64,000 bases of DNA from the NCBI GenBank assembly GCA_019636615.1, contig JAHBXF010000002.1, positions 1,242,001 through 1,306,000 on the forward strand, read 5' to 3'. Position 1 is the first letter of the stretch; the number at the start of each line of letters is the position of its first letter. Made by a program: the position numbers and the translations under genes. This document shows positions 1 to 8,732 of the stretch, piece by piece. The notes beneath the pieces were generated by a model. That model worked only from the letters and a program-made list of their open reading frames with translations, was not told the DNA's origin and searched no databases. Source of the stretch: Phycisphaeraceae bacterium. Its GTDB lineage: Bacteria > Planctomycetota > Phycisphaerae > Phycisphaerales > UBA1924.

Positions 1-967
1 GCAGGTCGCTGAGCATGTAGTACCCGTCGAAACGCATGAGCGGGTTGGCATTGAAGAGCACCGTCGAGACGCTGGCCGAGAGCATGGCGTTGTAGGAGAG
101 TTGGTGCAGCAGGCTGCCGGTATCGGGCGTGTTGAGCCACACAAACGCGCACACCGACGCCAGGGCCAGTTCGAAGAGCATGCCACCCGCGCCCACCGCG
201 ATGCGCTGCCACTTGCTGGCGAAGGCCCACGCCGCGGATGCATCGACATACGGCGCCGGCACCAGCACCAGCATCATCGCGCCGAACTCGGGCACCTGCC
301 CGCCCAGCCGTTTGCAGATCACCCCGTGCCCGATCTCGTGCCACAACTTCAGCAGCACGAAGACCACCAGCATCCACCCCCAGTTGGTCGGGGCGATGGC
401 GGAATCAAACCCCGACACCAGCCGGTCCCAGTGCGGCAGAATGCTCGCCAGCGCGGCGGCCACCAGCACCACCCACATCGCAAGCCCCACACGACCGAGC
501 AGCGGCCGGAAGATCGGCTCGAGCCATGTCAGGATGAAATCCGGGTTGAAGAGCCGCACCCGGAAGTACATGATGCCGATGGCCTGCTGCGCGGCTTTTT
601 TGCCCGCTCGCTCGCGGCCGCGCCGCAGCAACTGCTCGGTCTCGGGCGTGGCGTCGGTCGAGAGCAGGTTGCCCGAATACAACTGCGAGAGCAACTGGAT
701 GACTTCGTTCTGCGTCAGCGCCTCGTCGCCGTGACGCTGCAGACCGACCTGCCAGATCTCTTCGACGCTGCGGCGGCCGTCGAGCAGACCGACAAACTCG
801 TGCCCCACCGGGCTGAGCCGGAAGTACTGGTTCGAGGAGGGGTCGTGGACCACGTGCCACCGCCGTCCGCGGTAGTGCTGACGCGTGATCTGCACGTGCG
901 GCCGCAGGCGCGGGCGCATGACCCGCACTCGGTGCCAGAAGGGTGAAAAGGTCGCTCTTTCAGACAT
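1..967 (-). CDS. M50-family metalloprotease with PqqD-like N-terminus (3' end outside window)
   Basis: The first 322 codons are present, with no stop before the window edge. An ATG at 967 with GGAG upstream is the chosen start, 42 bp after the preceding gene. Residues about 36-100 (WHVVHDPSSNQYFRL, then LLDGRRSVEEIW) look like a PqqD/peptide-binding fold. Hydrophobic segments follow near 160-178 and 197-209. HEIGH at 210-214 is the zinc-binding HExxH motif, and FDGYYML with Asp314 fits the second S2P/M50 motif. The family is site-2 proteases and the 'peptide zinc metalloprotease' (YydH-like) group, which act inside membranes. Two HlyD-type genes lie directly upstream on the same strand, so I infer a membrane processing/export function. 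The substrate is unknown. The missing C-terminus often carries a further HlyD-like domain in such proteins, which cannot be checked here. Confidence 0.85.
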   Translation of the reverse strand, partial: MSERATFSPFWHRVRVMRPRLRPHVQITRQHYRGRRWHVVHDPSSNQYFRLSPVGHEFVGLLDGRRSVEEIWQVGLQRHGDEALTQNEVIQLLSQLYSGNLLSTDATPETEQLLRRGRERAGKKAAQQAIGIMYFRVRLFNPDFILTWLEPIFRPLLGRVGLAMWVVLVAAALASILPHWDRLVSGFDSAIAPTNWGWMLVVFVLLKLWHEIGHGVICKRLGGQVPEFGAMMLVLVPAPYVDASAAWAFASKWQRIAVGAGGMLFELALASVCAFVWLNTPDTGSLLHQLSYNAMLSASVSTVLFNANPLMRFDGYYMLSDL

Positions 968-1009
968 CGCTCAAGCGTCTCCTGCCCGCCGCCGGGCCCC
1001 GCCCCTTCA

Positions 1010-3079
1010 TCACCACCACAGCCAGACGCGCAGCGTGTCGAAGACTCGCCGGGTACCGATCCACGCCAGGCTGCGACGGGGGCCGTCGAAACGCGCCTGC
1101 CCTTCCATGCCCGGCCGGAACCACTCGGGGGCGCCCTCAAGCCTGCCGTGAACCTCGAAGAAGTTTGAGCCTTCCGCGGCCTGGCTCAGGGGCACGATGC
1201 GCTCCACCACGAAAGGGAACTTCATGGAAGGGTTGCTCTTGGGGCTGATCTCGCCCGTCTGGCCGATGTGCACGAGCGAAATATCGCGGTCTTCAACCTT
1301 GGCCACAACGCGCATGTCGCCCAGGTCCGCGACTTCAAAGAGCGTCTCGCCGAGTTTCACCGCCGAGCCGACTTTGTCTTTGATGTCGCCCGCGATGATC
1401 GTGCCCGCCAGGGGGGCCGTGATGTTCGCCCGGGCGATGTCGTGCTCGAGCAGCCAGAGTTTGGCCTGCGCCTGCTTTGCCTTGGCCGAGGCCTGCTGCG
1501 CTTCGCCGTACTGCTTCTTCTTCAGCAGTTCGTCGGCTTCTTTTTCGAACTGAATGATCTGGCTCTGCGCCTCGAGCGCGCCCAGCCTTCGCTCGGTGGT
1601 GTCGAACTCGAGGAGCAACTGCCCCGCCTCAACCCCGCGGCCCGGCTCGACCCCCTGGGGAATTCTCGCGATCACCCCGTCGAAGGGCGCCGACAGCACC
1701 CGCCGCTCGCGCGGCTGAAGTTCCATCGGGGCCCCCACCCGGTACGTCGTGGAGTAGAACGTGACAAAGAGCGTCAGCGCCATCACCGCGATGCCGACTA
1801 CTTTCCACACGGTGTGCTTGGGGCCCACGGCCCACGCCGCCGCGCGGAGCAGTGAATCCCACGCACGCAGGGCCAGGATGCGGTCATCGCTGTGACGAAC
1901 CGCCAGCACCGGCGCGACAAGATCGAGTGTCGCCTGAACCAGTTCAACCCCCGACGGGTCGAAGTTCACATCTCCGCCGGCTTCGATGAGCAGCACGCCG
2001 ATGATGCGGTCGCCCTTGGGGTCGGCCACGCGCAGCGGGAAGGTGGCCACGCGCATCCTGGCGTCGCTGGCCGCCAGTTCGCGGTGAGAGTGCGTGATGG
2101 CGTGCGAGAGCACGCTGTCGGCCTTGGCGCCGGTGGCCGGGGGGGGCGGGTAGAGCACGGGCTGCTCTTGATCCAGGCACTCCTCCATCGCCGCTTCGAG
2201 TTTCTGCACCATCGCCATGCGGCGATCGAGGTTTTCGGTGTCGCTCAGCGAGATCATTTTCACGACGCGCCGGCCCGTGCCCGCCCGCCGCTTCGCTTCC
2301 ACGTTGCTGCCGCTGCCGTGAACCCATCCAAGCCCGACGCGGTCGACCGACAACTGCCGGCAGAGGTCGTTGACAAACTGCAGACAACACCCCTTGAAGG
2401 TCGCCGTCTGGTTGATGGTGGCCAGCAGCCTGGCGGCGAGATCGAGCGAAGACGAAGCGGCCTTCACCCTTCGCAGAATCTGGTGCGTGGTATGACCGAA
2501 GACATACCCGGCCAGCACCTCAACCATCGCCAGGGTGGTTTGCAGCGCCTGCCGCGAGCGCCCGTCGATGAGCAGCGTGACAACCCCTTGCAGCGGCAGC
2601 GTCGGGGCTTCTGCCGGGTTGCCCGAGAGCACCGGCACCGCGATGATGTGCCCCTTGCCGCCCCCGCCCGCGTCGTACATCATGTCTTCACCGCCATCGA
2701 GCGAGAAGACCATGGTCTGACGCTGGTTCGCGGCCTGACGCGCCGCGTTCACCGCATCGGCCTGACGCTCGACCGCGCCGGCGGGAACCCGCCCCGGATC
2801 AACAATCTGGTCAACGGGCACCACGATCTTGCCCTGCGCATCGACGATGTCCGGCGAGAGCGGCCACACCAGCGATGCGCGGGGGTCTGGGCCGGTCTGC
2901 GTTTCTTCTCGCTGGCCGCCCAGGGTGAACAGCACCGCCTGGCGCGCGCCGCTCACCTGGCCGAGCACAGAAACCAACCGCAGCAGAAAGAGGCGGTCAT
3001 CGCCGGCGGGCAAGGCCAGTTCAGAGACTACCCGCTGCCAGCCGGGCGTGCGGAGATTTGAAACATCGGTCATCGTCAT
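1010..3079 (-). CDS. GAF-domain / HlyD-type membrane adaptor protein
   Basis: 689 aa from the ATG at 3079, which has AGAGG 8 nt upstream; a longer reading frame to 3175 is low-complexity and unlikely. The N-terminal half is soluble and GAF-like, most clearly at about residues 225-395 (DRVGLGWVHG, later IIGVLLIEA). A single membrane segment lies at about 423-445. After it come a split biotinyl-lipoyl/HlyD part (VLSAPFDGVI, later ITAPLAGTII), a coiled coil at about 493-533 rich in Ala, Lys and Gln, and a beta-barrel-like C-terminus. HlyD-family proteins bridge an inner-membrane pump to the periplasm. Here the soluble sensor-like half is fused in front. It sits between another HlyD protein and an M50 protease, which suggests a three-part complex. 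No ABC or RND pump is visible in the window. Confidence 0.8.
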   Translation of the reverse strand: MTMTDVSNLRTPGWQRVVSELALPAGDDRLFLLRLVSVLGQVSGARQAVLFTLGGQREETQTGPDPRASLVWPLSPDIVDAQGKIVVPVDQIVDPGRVPAGAVERQADAVNAARQAANQRQTMVFSLDGGEDMMYDAGGGGKGHIIAVPVLSGNPAEAPTLPLQGVVTLLIDGRSRQALQTTLAMVEVLAGYVFGHTTHQILRRVKAASSSLDLAARLLATINQTATFKGCCLQFVNDLCRQLSVDRVGLGWVHGSGSNVEAKRRAGTGRRVVKMISLSDTENLDRRMAMVQKLEAAMEECLDQEQPVLYPPPPATGAKADSVLSHAITHSHRELAASDARMRVATFPLRVADPKGDRIIGVLLIEAGGDVNFDPSGVELVQATLDLVAPVLAVRHSDDRILALRAWDSLLRAAAWAVGPKHTVWKVVGIAVMALTLFVTFYSTTYRVGAPMELQPRERRVLSAPFDGVIARIPQGVEPGRGVEAGQLLLEFDTTERRLGALEAQSQIIQFEKEADELLKKKQYGEAQQASAKAKQAQAKLWLLEHDIARANITAPLAGTIIAGDIKDKVGSAVKLGETLFEVADLGDMRVVAKVEDRDISLVHIGQTGEISPKSNPSMKFPFVVERIVPLSQAAEGSNFFEVHGRLEGAPEWFRPGMEGQARFDGPRRSLAWIGTRRVFDTLRVWLWW

Positions 3080-3267
3080 CGCTGGTACCTCTGGCCACTC
3101 CGCCTTCTCACCACCACCCTCACCGCCAACCCCTACACCCCCCGCACATATCGCACCCCGTCCATCCCAACCCATGGAGACTGGGGATCAAACTCCGGTT
3201 GATTCTTTGCACTGGTTCGGGCCGTCCGGCGCTTATCTACCCGGCAACGTGGCCCCGAGCCATTCCA

Positions 3268-4263
3268 TCAACCCCCGCTCGCCGCCGTTTCCACAGCGTC
3301 TTTGGGCGCGATCAACCTGAGGAACTCTTCGGACGGGGGCCTGAATCGAACATAGCACGGCTCCCCCGAGAGGAGCCGGTCGGGCCCCTTCGGGTTCGCG
3401 ATCTCCACACGGATACGTCGTGTCCGGCTTGCCGGGTCCGCGGTCGGCGCGGCCTCCTTCACCTTCCCTTCGACCAGTCGCGGCGTGCCCGCCACGTCGA
3501 GCAGCACCCACGCGGGGTCGCCACGCTTGAGCGTCAGCGTGAGGGGGTCGCTGGTCGGGGCGGGGGCATCGAGCCAGAGCGTGTCAACGCTCACAATGCG
3601 GATGATCTTTTCGTTCTCCGCCACCACCTGCCCCATGTCCATCATCACCTGATCGACCACGCCATCAAAGGGCGCACGCAGCCGGAACTTATCCACGCGA
3701 GCCTCGATGCGCTCCTGCTGGATGACCTCCTGTGTCTGCTGCACACGGGCGTTTTCGTAGTCAATTCTGGCTACTTCCGAGGCGAGTTTGGCGCGTTCGA
3801 CCTGCTGCGGCGATGAGCCGCCCTTGGCCGCCACTTCCTGCTGAATGCGGAACTCGGTCTCGGCGAGTTCCATCTGCTTGCGGGCGCGCTGCACGGGCAG
3901 GTCTGTCTCGGTGCGCACTTTCTGCAAGCGCAGCAACGCCAGGTCTTCCGCGTCATCACCCCGGATCAGCAGGTCGCCCTTGGAGACTTCCTGTCCGCCA
4001 CGCACCAGCACCTCGCTGATCTGCGTGGGCAGCGAGAAGCCCATCACGGCGTCGATGCCGGGATTGGTTACCGCCTTGATATCTGAGAACTGCGAAATGA
4101 TCGCCGGATCGAGTTGGCGCAAGACCCCGCCATCCTGCCGCCATGCACCCGCCTGAGCCCGAGACGCACCCTCCACCACCGCCCCGTGGCCGACCACACA
4201 GGCAATCGTGCAACACGCCACCGCTCCCAGCGGCATCCGACCGAGGATCCATTGTTTGGACAT
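3268..4263 (-). CDS. HlyD-family periplasmic adaptor (efflux/secretion)
   Basis: 331 aa from the ATG at 4263. The N-terminus is hydrophobic (about residues 8-25) and probably a signal peptide or anchor. VLVRGGQEVSKGDLL is a lipoyl-like half-motif, a long charged coiled coil follows (about residues 105-185), and RLRAPFDGVVDQV closes the second lipoyl half. This is the usual order in HlyD/RND membrane-fusion proteins. The C-terminal barrel contains GEPCYVRF. It is first in the minus-strand cluster, with 188 bp before the next gene. No clear ribosome-binding site precedes 4263, and a -10-like TATACT lies only a few bases upstream, so either translation starts leaderless or at the in-frame ATG at 4236. 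The partner transporter is not in the window. Confidence 0.82.
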   Translation of the reverse strand: MSKQWILGRMPLGAVACCTIACVVGHGAVVEGASRAQAGAWRQDGGVLRQLDPAIISQFSDIKAVTNPGIDAVMGFSLPTQISEVLVRGGQEVSKGDLLIRGDDAEDLALLRLQKVRTETDLPVQRARKQMELAETEFRIQQEVAAKGGSSPQQVERAKLASEVARIDYENARVQQTQEVIQQERIEARVDKFRLRAPFDGVVDQVMMDMGQVVAENEKIIRIVSVDTLWLDAPAPTSDPLTLTLKRGDPAWVLLDVAGTPRLVEGKVKEAAPTADPASRTRRIRVEIANPKGPDRLLSGEPCYVRFRPPSEEFLRLIAPKDAVETAASGG

Positions 4264-4269
4264 GGGCAA

Positions 4270-4275
4270 AGTATA
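4270..4275 (-). promoter_or_regulatory. possible -10 element of the HlyD cluster
   Basis: On the minus strand this reads TATACT, five of six matches to the sigma-70 -10 consensus, only 6 bp before the chosen ATG at 4263. The -35 region is weak. If real, transcription would begin at or just inside the start codon. Confidence 0.3.
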
Positions 4276-4380
4276 CGGACAGGAACCTACTCTGGTTCGA
4301 AGTTCCGGCGCGGCACCCATCCCAGATCGTGTGTATCCTTACCGGTCCCGAAACAGCAACTTTGCCCCTTGGAGCTCACC

Positions 4381-5568
4381 GTGTCGACCGCTTCCGCGCC
4401 ATCCGTTCGTTCCTCGTCTGGACGCCCCCTGGCCATCAACGGGGGTACCCCGGTTTCTGCCTCCGCGGTGCCCTTCATGTCCACAGCGCTGACCGAGGCC
4501 GACATTGCTGCCGTGAACAGCGTGCTCAAGTCCGGCATGCTCCGGGCCGCCGGCCGCTGCGCCGAACTTGAAACCCGCTGGGCCCAGATGACGGGCGCCA
4601 AGCACGCAATGACCTGCGCCAACGGCACCTGCGCCCTTCAACTGGCGTATGAACCACTCTTCAAACCAGGCGATGAGGTTCTCGTCCCTGCCTGGTCGTA
4701 CATCGCCACGGTGTCGATGGTGGTTGCGCGCGGCGGCACGCCCGTCTTCTGCGATGCCCTGCCCGACACCTATCAGGTTGATCCCGCCGACCTGGCCCGC
4801 AAGGTCACCCCCCGCACCACGGCCATCGCGGTCACGCACCTCTACGGCTGTCCGGTCGACATCGACGCGGTGCAGGCCGTGGCAGACAAGCACAACCTCA
4901 TGGTGATCTACGACGCCGCGCAGTCGCACCTGGCCACGTACAAGGGCCAGGGGCTGGGCCACTTCGGCGACGTGGTCACCTACTCCCTGTACGCCACAAA
5001 GAACCTGGCGACGGGCGAGGGCGGCATCGTGACGTGCAACGACGACGGCCTGGCCCGCGAGATTCAGTTGCTGCGTTCACACGGCGAGACCGACAAGTAT
5101 CTTCACGAGCGCGTGGGGTATAACTACCGCATGAACGACATGGCCGGCGCCATCGGCTGCTCTCGCCTTGACCGGCTTGAAGCGCAGACCCAGCGCCGGC
5201 GCGAGGTCGCGGCAGAGTTCGACCGCATCATCGCGGGCATCCCCGGCCTTTCAACACCGGTGACCACACCCAACGCGGTCCCTGTGTATCACCTCTACGT
5301 GGCCCAGATCGACCCTGCCCGCTTCTCGTGCAGCCGCGACGAGTTCTGCGCCGCGCTCAAGGCCGAGGGCGTTCCCACCGCGGTTCACTACCCTCGTTCG
5401 CTGCCGTTGCAGCCCGCGCTCTCGGCCTGGAACAACTCTGACACGCCCGTGGCGCTGGGGCTTGCCTCCCGCGTTTTCGCGCTGCCTATTCACCACGACA
5501 TCACGGGCGAGCACATCCGCATCGTCGGCGAGGCGCTCACGCGCGTGGCCGACGCGTACCGGGTGTGA
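4381..5568 (+). CDS. DegT/DnrJ/EryC1/StrS-family PLP aminotransferase
   Basis: 395 aa from GTG 4381, which has GGAG 6 nt upstream; the frame stays open further upstream but without plausible start signals. These enzymes transaminate keto-sugars or similar substrates with pyridoxal phosphate. The PLP-binding lysine is in SLYATKNL, the cofactor aspartate/glutamine pair in IYDAAQSH, and the glycine-rich stretch GEGGIV follows. The C-terminal HYPRSLPLQP matches the family's substrate-loop region. It is divergent from the HlyD cluster across about 117 bp. No sugar-nucleotide genes adjoin it, so the substrate (UDP-sugar, or an AHBA-like amino compound) cannot be assigned. Confidence 0.9.
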   Translation: MSTASAPSVRSSSGRPLAINGGTPVSASAVPFMSTALTEADIAAVNSVLKSGMLRAAGRCAELETRWAQMTGAKHAMTCANGTCALQLAYEPLFKPGDEVLVPAWSYIATVSMVVARGGTPVFCDALPDTYQVDPADLARKVTPRTTAIAVTHLYGCPVDIDAVQAVADKHNLMVIYDAAQSHLATYKGQGLGHFGDVVTYSLYATKNLATGEGGIVTCNDDGLAREIQLLRSHGETDKYLHERVGYNYRMNDMAGAIGCSRLDRLEAQTQRRREVAAEFDRIIAGIPGLSTPVTTPNAVPVYHLYVAQIDPARFSCSRDEFCAALKAEGVPTAVHYPRSLPLQPALSAWNNSDTPVALGLASRVFALPIHHDITGEHIRIVGEALTRVADAYRV

Positions 5569-5616
5569 GCCTTCCCGGGGCCCACAGCGCAGGCCTCGCC
5601 GGCCCGGTTGGTGCGC

Positions 5617-6681
5617 TCAGAACGTCATCGCCGTGCTGCTCTCACGCACGACCAGCCGCGTCGCCAACTTGGTGCACGTCGCGGGCGAGGCGCGTCGCTC
5701 CATGCGTGCGACGAGCGCACGCACCGCCGCCGCGCCCATGTCTTCCAAGGGCAGCGCGACCGACGACAGCGCGGGCTTGACCAGCGACGAGAGCCGCGTG
5801 TCGTCGAAGCCCACCAGCCGAACCTGGTCTGGCACCCAGAGCCTCGCCGCCTCGGCGGCGCGCAGCACCCCGCACGCGATTTCATCATTGCCGGCCAGCA
5901 CCGCCGATTGATCAAGGTGCCGCTGCTGGTGAGCCCTGATGGCCCACTCTTTGCCCCACGAGATCGAATACTCGCCGAAAGCCACCTGATCGGGCCGGCA
6001 GATGTGCCCCCGCTCGGCCAGCACTGCCTGAAAGGCCGCGGCACGCTCCATCGCGTCGACATTCCCCTTGGGCCCGCCGACGAAATAGCAGCGGCTGGGA
6101 TCGACCCAACGCAGCAGGTGCTCCACCGCTTCCCGCGTGCCGCGCTGGTTGTCAAAGACCACGCTGTCGATGCCGTGCGAAGAGAGATCGGTGTCGATCA
6201 CCACCGCCGGCGATTGCGATTCCACGACATCCGTGACGAGCGGATCGTGCGGATCGTCGATGAAAACGATCACGCCGTCGATGAGCCCGGTGCCGAGGAT
6301 GCGGTCTTTGCGCCTGTTGGCCTGCTGCCGCGTCATCGACGTCACGAGCAGGTGGTACCCCAGCCGGGTCGCCTCTTCGTCCGCCCCTTGCAGCAGGCGG
6401 GTCATGAACTCTCCGTGGAACCAGGGCAACGCGATCCCCAGCACACGGCTCTCGCCGGCCATGAGCGCCTGCGCGAGCGGGTTGGGGGCATACCCGAGTT
6501 CTGCGATGGCCGCGCGAACGCGTGAGAGCGTCGGCTCGGCCACCGACGAGGGCGTGTTGATGGCGCGGCTGACCGTGGCGATGGAAACCCCTGCCGCGGC
6601 GGCGACCTGACGGATGGATACCTGCGGGCGCTGCTGCCCCTCGCCCGTTCCGCCCGTGTTGCTCGATGGATCGCTCTTCAC
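5617..6681 (-). CDS. LacI-family transcriptional regulator
   Basis: 354 aa. An N-terminal helix-turn-helix at about residues 22-42 (VSIRQVAAAAGVSIATVSRA) is followed by the hinge helix (NPLAQALMAG) and a periplasmic-binding-protein-like effector domain (VLGIALPWFHGEF, later VRLVGFDDTRLSS). LacI proteins repress or activate sugar genes in response to a small ligand. It lies 84 bp downstream of manA on the same strand, so mannose or another hexose derivative is a plausible, unproven effector context. The first roughly 20 residues before the HTH are charged and possibly disordered. Confidence 0.93.
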   Translation of the reverse strand: MKSDPSSNTGGTGEGQQRPQVSIRQVAAAAGVSIATVSRAINTPSSVAEPTLSRVRAAIAELGYAPNPLAQALMAGESRVLGIALPWFHGEFMTRLLQGADEEATRLGYHLLVTSMTRQQANRRKDRILGTGLIDGVIVFIDDPHDPLVTDVVESQSPAVVIDTDLSSHGIDSVVFDNQRGTREAVEHLLRWVDPSRCYFVGGPKGNVDAMERAAAFQAVLAERGHICRPDQVAFGEYSISWGKEWAIRAHQQRHLDQSAVLAGNDEIACGVLRAAEAARLWVPDQVRLVGFDDTRLSSLVKPALSSVALPLEDMGAAAVRALVARMERRASPATCTKLATRLVVRESSTAMTF

Positions 6682-6765
6682 GCGTGCCTCTTCATGCCGC
6701 TAGACACTAGGGAGGCCCGGCCACGCACACCACACCCACCCGCCGCGCGCCGGGCTCAACTCGCC

Positions 6766-7773
6766 TCAAACCCCATCGCCCCCCTCGTGCCTGAGGTGCG
6801 CAACAAGGCACACGGCGTCTGAGGCCGCCTCGATGGCAAAGCCCTCGCTCAGCGACGCGGGAACAACGAAGGTCTGGCCCGCCACCAGGTCGAGCGTGTC
6901 GCCCTGCGCCCGGGCCACGCCGGTGCCCCCAAGCCACATGACCGCCGCGCACCGCTGGGCATCGAGCGGACGGCAGGCCGTGCCGGCACCGATGGCGTGC
7001 TCGACCAGCGTAAAGAACTGGTTGCGCACGAGCGTGGCGCTGGCCTCTGCCCCGCCCCGGCATGTCGCGTGCGGCGCCGGCGAAAAATCGATGCATTCGA
7101 GCGATTCGCGGATGTGCAGTTCCCGCCCGGCACGCCCCCAGTCGTAGACACGAAAGGTTGTATCGCTGGGCGTCTGCACCTCGGCGACGAGCACACCCGC
7201 CCCCAGCGCGTGGCATGTGCCGCTGGGGAGCACGTGGCATTCCCCGGCGATGGCCGGCACCGCGGCGATGTCGGAGACCGGCACCCCGAGCGCGATATCG
7301 CGTTCGAACCGCTCTCGCGTCACGCCGGGGCACATGCCCTTGTAAATCACCGCGCCGGGCTCAGCATCAAGGATGTACCAGCACTCGGTTTTGAGCCTCG
7401 CCCCCGGGTGCGCGGCGGCGTACGCCGGGCTGGGGTGCACCTGCACGGAGAGGTTTTCGGCCGCGTCGAGATATTTGACCAGGAGCGGAAACCCCCCGTC
7501 TTCCGAGGCGCGGGCACCCCCCAGCAGGCCTTGGCCCCACGCACGCATGGCATCGCCCAGGGTGCGGCCCGCGAGGCCCCCGCGCGAGATCACGCTGCGC
7601 ATCGCCCCACCGCCCGCCCCGCCCGATGACGTGCTTGAGAGGTCGGCGACTTCCCAACTCTCGCCGATTTTCGCGCCCAGCGCGACATCCTTGCCCAGTT
7701 GAGAGAGGCGGTCACCGCCCCACACCTTCTCCAGAAGGAGCGGCTCGAATGTCAGCAGGTATGGGGTGGTCAT
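6766..7773 (-). CDS. manA: class I mannose-6-phosphate isomerase
   Basis: 335 aa, the short bacterial type (similar in size to Bacillus ManA). It interconverts mannose-6-phosphate and fructose-6-phosphate using zinc. Visible family motifs are FEPLLLEKVWGG at the N-terminus, LSVQVHPS (zinc ligands Gln/His), KTECWYIL (zinc Glu) and LPSGTCHALG (zinc His), then EVQTPSDTTFRVYDW. Upstream on the same strand, 57 bp away, is the fabZ-like gene; downstream is a LacI regulator. A glycine/serine-rich insert (about residues 48-57) is not typical but leaves all ligands intact. Confidence 0.93.
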   Translation of the reverse strand: MTTPYLLTFEPLLLEKVWGGDRLSQLGKDVALGAKIGESWEVADLSSTSSGGAGGGAMRSVISRGGLAGRTLGDAMRAWGQGLLGGARASEDGGFPLLVKYLDAAENLSVQVHPSPAYAAAHPGARLKTECWYILDAEPGAVIYKGMCPGVTRERFERDIALGVPVSDIAAVPAIAGECHVLPSGTCHALGAGVLVAEVQTPSDTTFRVYDWGRAGRELHIRESLECIDFSPAPHATCRGGAEASATLVRNQFFTLVEHAIGAGTACRPLDAQRCAAVMWLGGTGVARAQGDTLDLVAGQTFVVPASLSEGFAIEAASDAVCLVAHLRHEGGDGV

Positions 7774-7830
7774 AGCGGCGTGCCGATGCGGGCGCGACGC
7801 GTCACGCCCGAGCAGAAACTCTCTGTGGTA

Positions 7831-8361
7831 TCAGTCCCGCTCCATCGACATGCCCGTGATCTGTGCGTCGAAGGCGATGCGATCACCCACGAGGCCCTGC
7901 ACGTGCGTGATGAATCGGCGGCGGTTGCGCTTGATCTCGCTGCACAGAATGATCAGATCATCGCCGGGGACCACGCGGGAGCGGAACGCCGCCTCTTCGA
8001 TGCGCAGAAACACCGCCAACGTGGGCTCACCCTTGCGCGCCACGAAGAGGTAGCACGCCAACTGCGCGGCCGTTTCGATCATGAGCACGCCGGGGAACAT
8101 AGGGCTGCCGGGGAAGTGCCCCTCAACCCAGAACTCGTCGTCCCGGATGTGTTTCACACCCACGCCCTGCGTGAAATCCGCGTTCGTCCACACGACTTTG
8201 TCGAGCAGCGCCATCGCGCCCCGGTGCGGGTTCTTGCTCGCGATCGCCGATTTGTCGGCGACCACCCGAGAGAAATCCACACCGGACAGGTCGAAGAGTG
8301 TTTTGTCTGGCGCTGCCTCGGACACTCTTGCCTCGGTCTCAGCCGGACTTCTGCTCTGCAT
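7831..8361 (-). CDS. fabZ: FabZ-type beta-hydroxyacyl-ACP dehydratase (hotdog fold)
   Basis: 176 aa. It contains NPHRGAMALLDKV near the start, then EGHFPGSPMFPGVLMIETAAQ-type sequence with the active-site His in GHFPG and the Glu in MIET. This hotdog fold dehydrates 3-hydroxyacyl-ACP in fatty-acid elongation. The N-terminal 35 residues are longer than in classical FabZ. The ATG at 8361 has GGAG 7 nt upstream and overlaps the end of the histone-like gene by 23 bp, so the two are probably translationally coupled. It could be a paralogue for another acyl chain rather than the main FabZ. Confidence 0.85.
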   Translation of the reverse strand: MQSRSPAETEARVSEAAPDKTLFDLSGVDFSRVVADKSAIASKNPHRGAMALLDKVVWTNADFTQGVGVKHIRDDEFWVEGHFPGSPMFPGVLMIETAAQLACYLFVARKGEPTLAVFLRIEEAAFRSRVVPGDDLIILCSEIKRNRRRFITHVQGLVGDRIAFDAQITGMSMERD

Positions 8362-8524
8362 CGCGCAACTCCAGGATCTTCGCGCGAACTTCCTGCGCGG
8401 CGTTCTTGATATCCTGCATGATCGAACGCACGCGGGTGCCCGCGGCCTTGTTCCCGCCTTCAGCCTTCTGAACGTCGCCCTCGACGTCCGCGATCAACTG
8501 CTTGATCCGATCAAAAGCCTCCAT
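8339..8524 (-). CDS. small histone H1-like (Hc1-type) protein
   Basis: 61 aa, starting at an ATG with GGAGG 8 nt upstream. The protein is almost entirely helical and charged, with KAEGGNKAAGTRVR in the middle and ending AEQKSG. This pattern (KAE.GNKAA..RVR, then a helical tail) is that of the chlamydial nucleoid protein Hc1, and related small proteins occur in planctomycetes. Unlike Hc1 it lacks the long lysine-rich C-terminal DNA-binding tail, so DNA binding is not assured. It overlaps the start of the dehydratase gene by 23 bp. Confidence 0.75.
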   Translation of the reverse strand: MEAFDRIKQLIADVEGDVQKAEGGNKAAGTRVRSIMQDIKNAAQEVRAKILELRDAEQKSG

Positions 8525-8732
8525 GAGACGATCCTCCGCTCGGGTCTGTCGGGAACTCCCCTGGACGATCGCGTCCTGGGGCTTCTCGGGCCTTGGCGGC
8601 CCGGGAGCGATTCTAGCGGCTCTGGAGGGGGTGTCACCGTGCCCCCTGAGACAATCTCACCGATTCGTTCGGATTTTGCTTGCGGCCACCCCCGCCGGAT
8701 CTTCCGTAAGCCACGACACGACAAGGCTGTTC

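Noticed and set aside
1892..3061. 389-codon plus-strand frame within the GAF-HlyD gene
   Set aside because: Opposite-strand shadow with biased His/Arg/Gly composition; the minus-strand gene has clear motifs.
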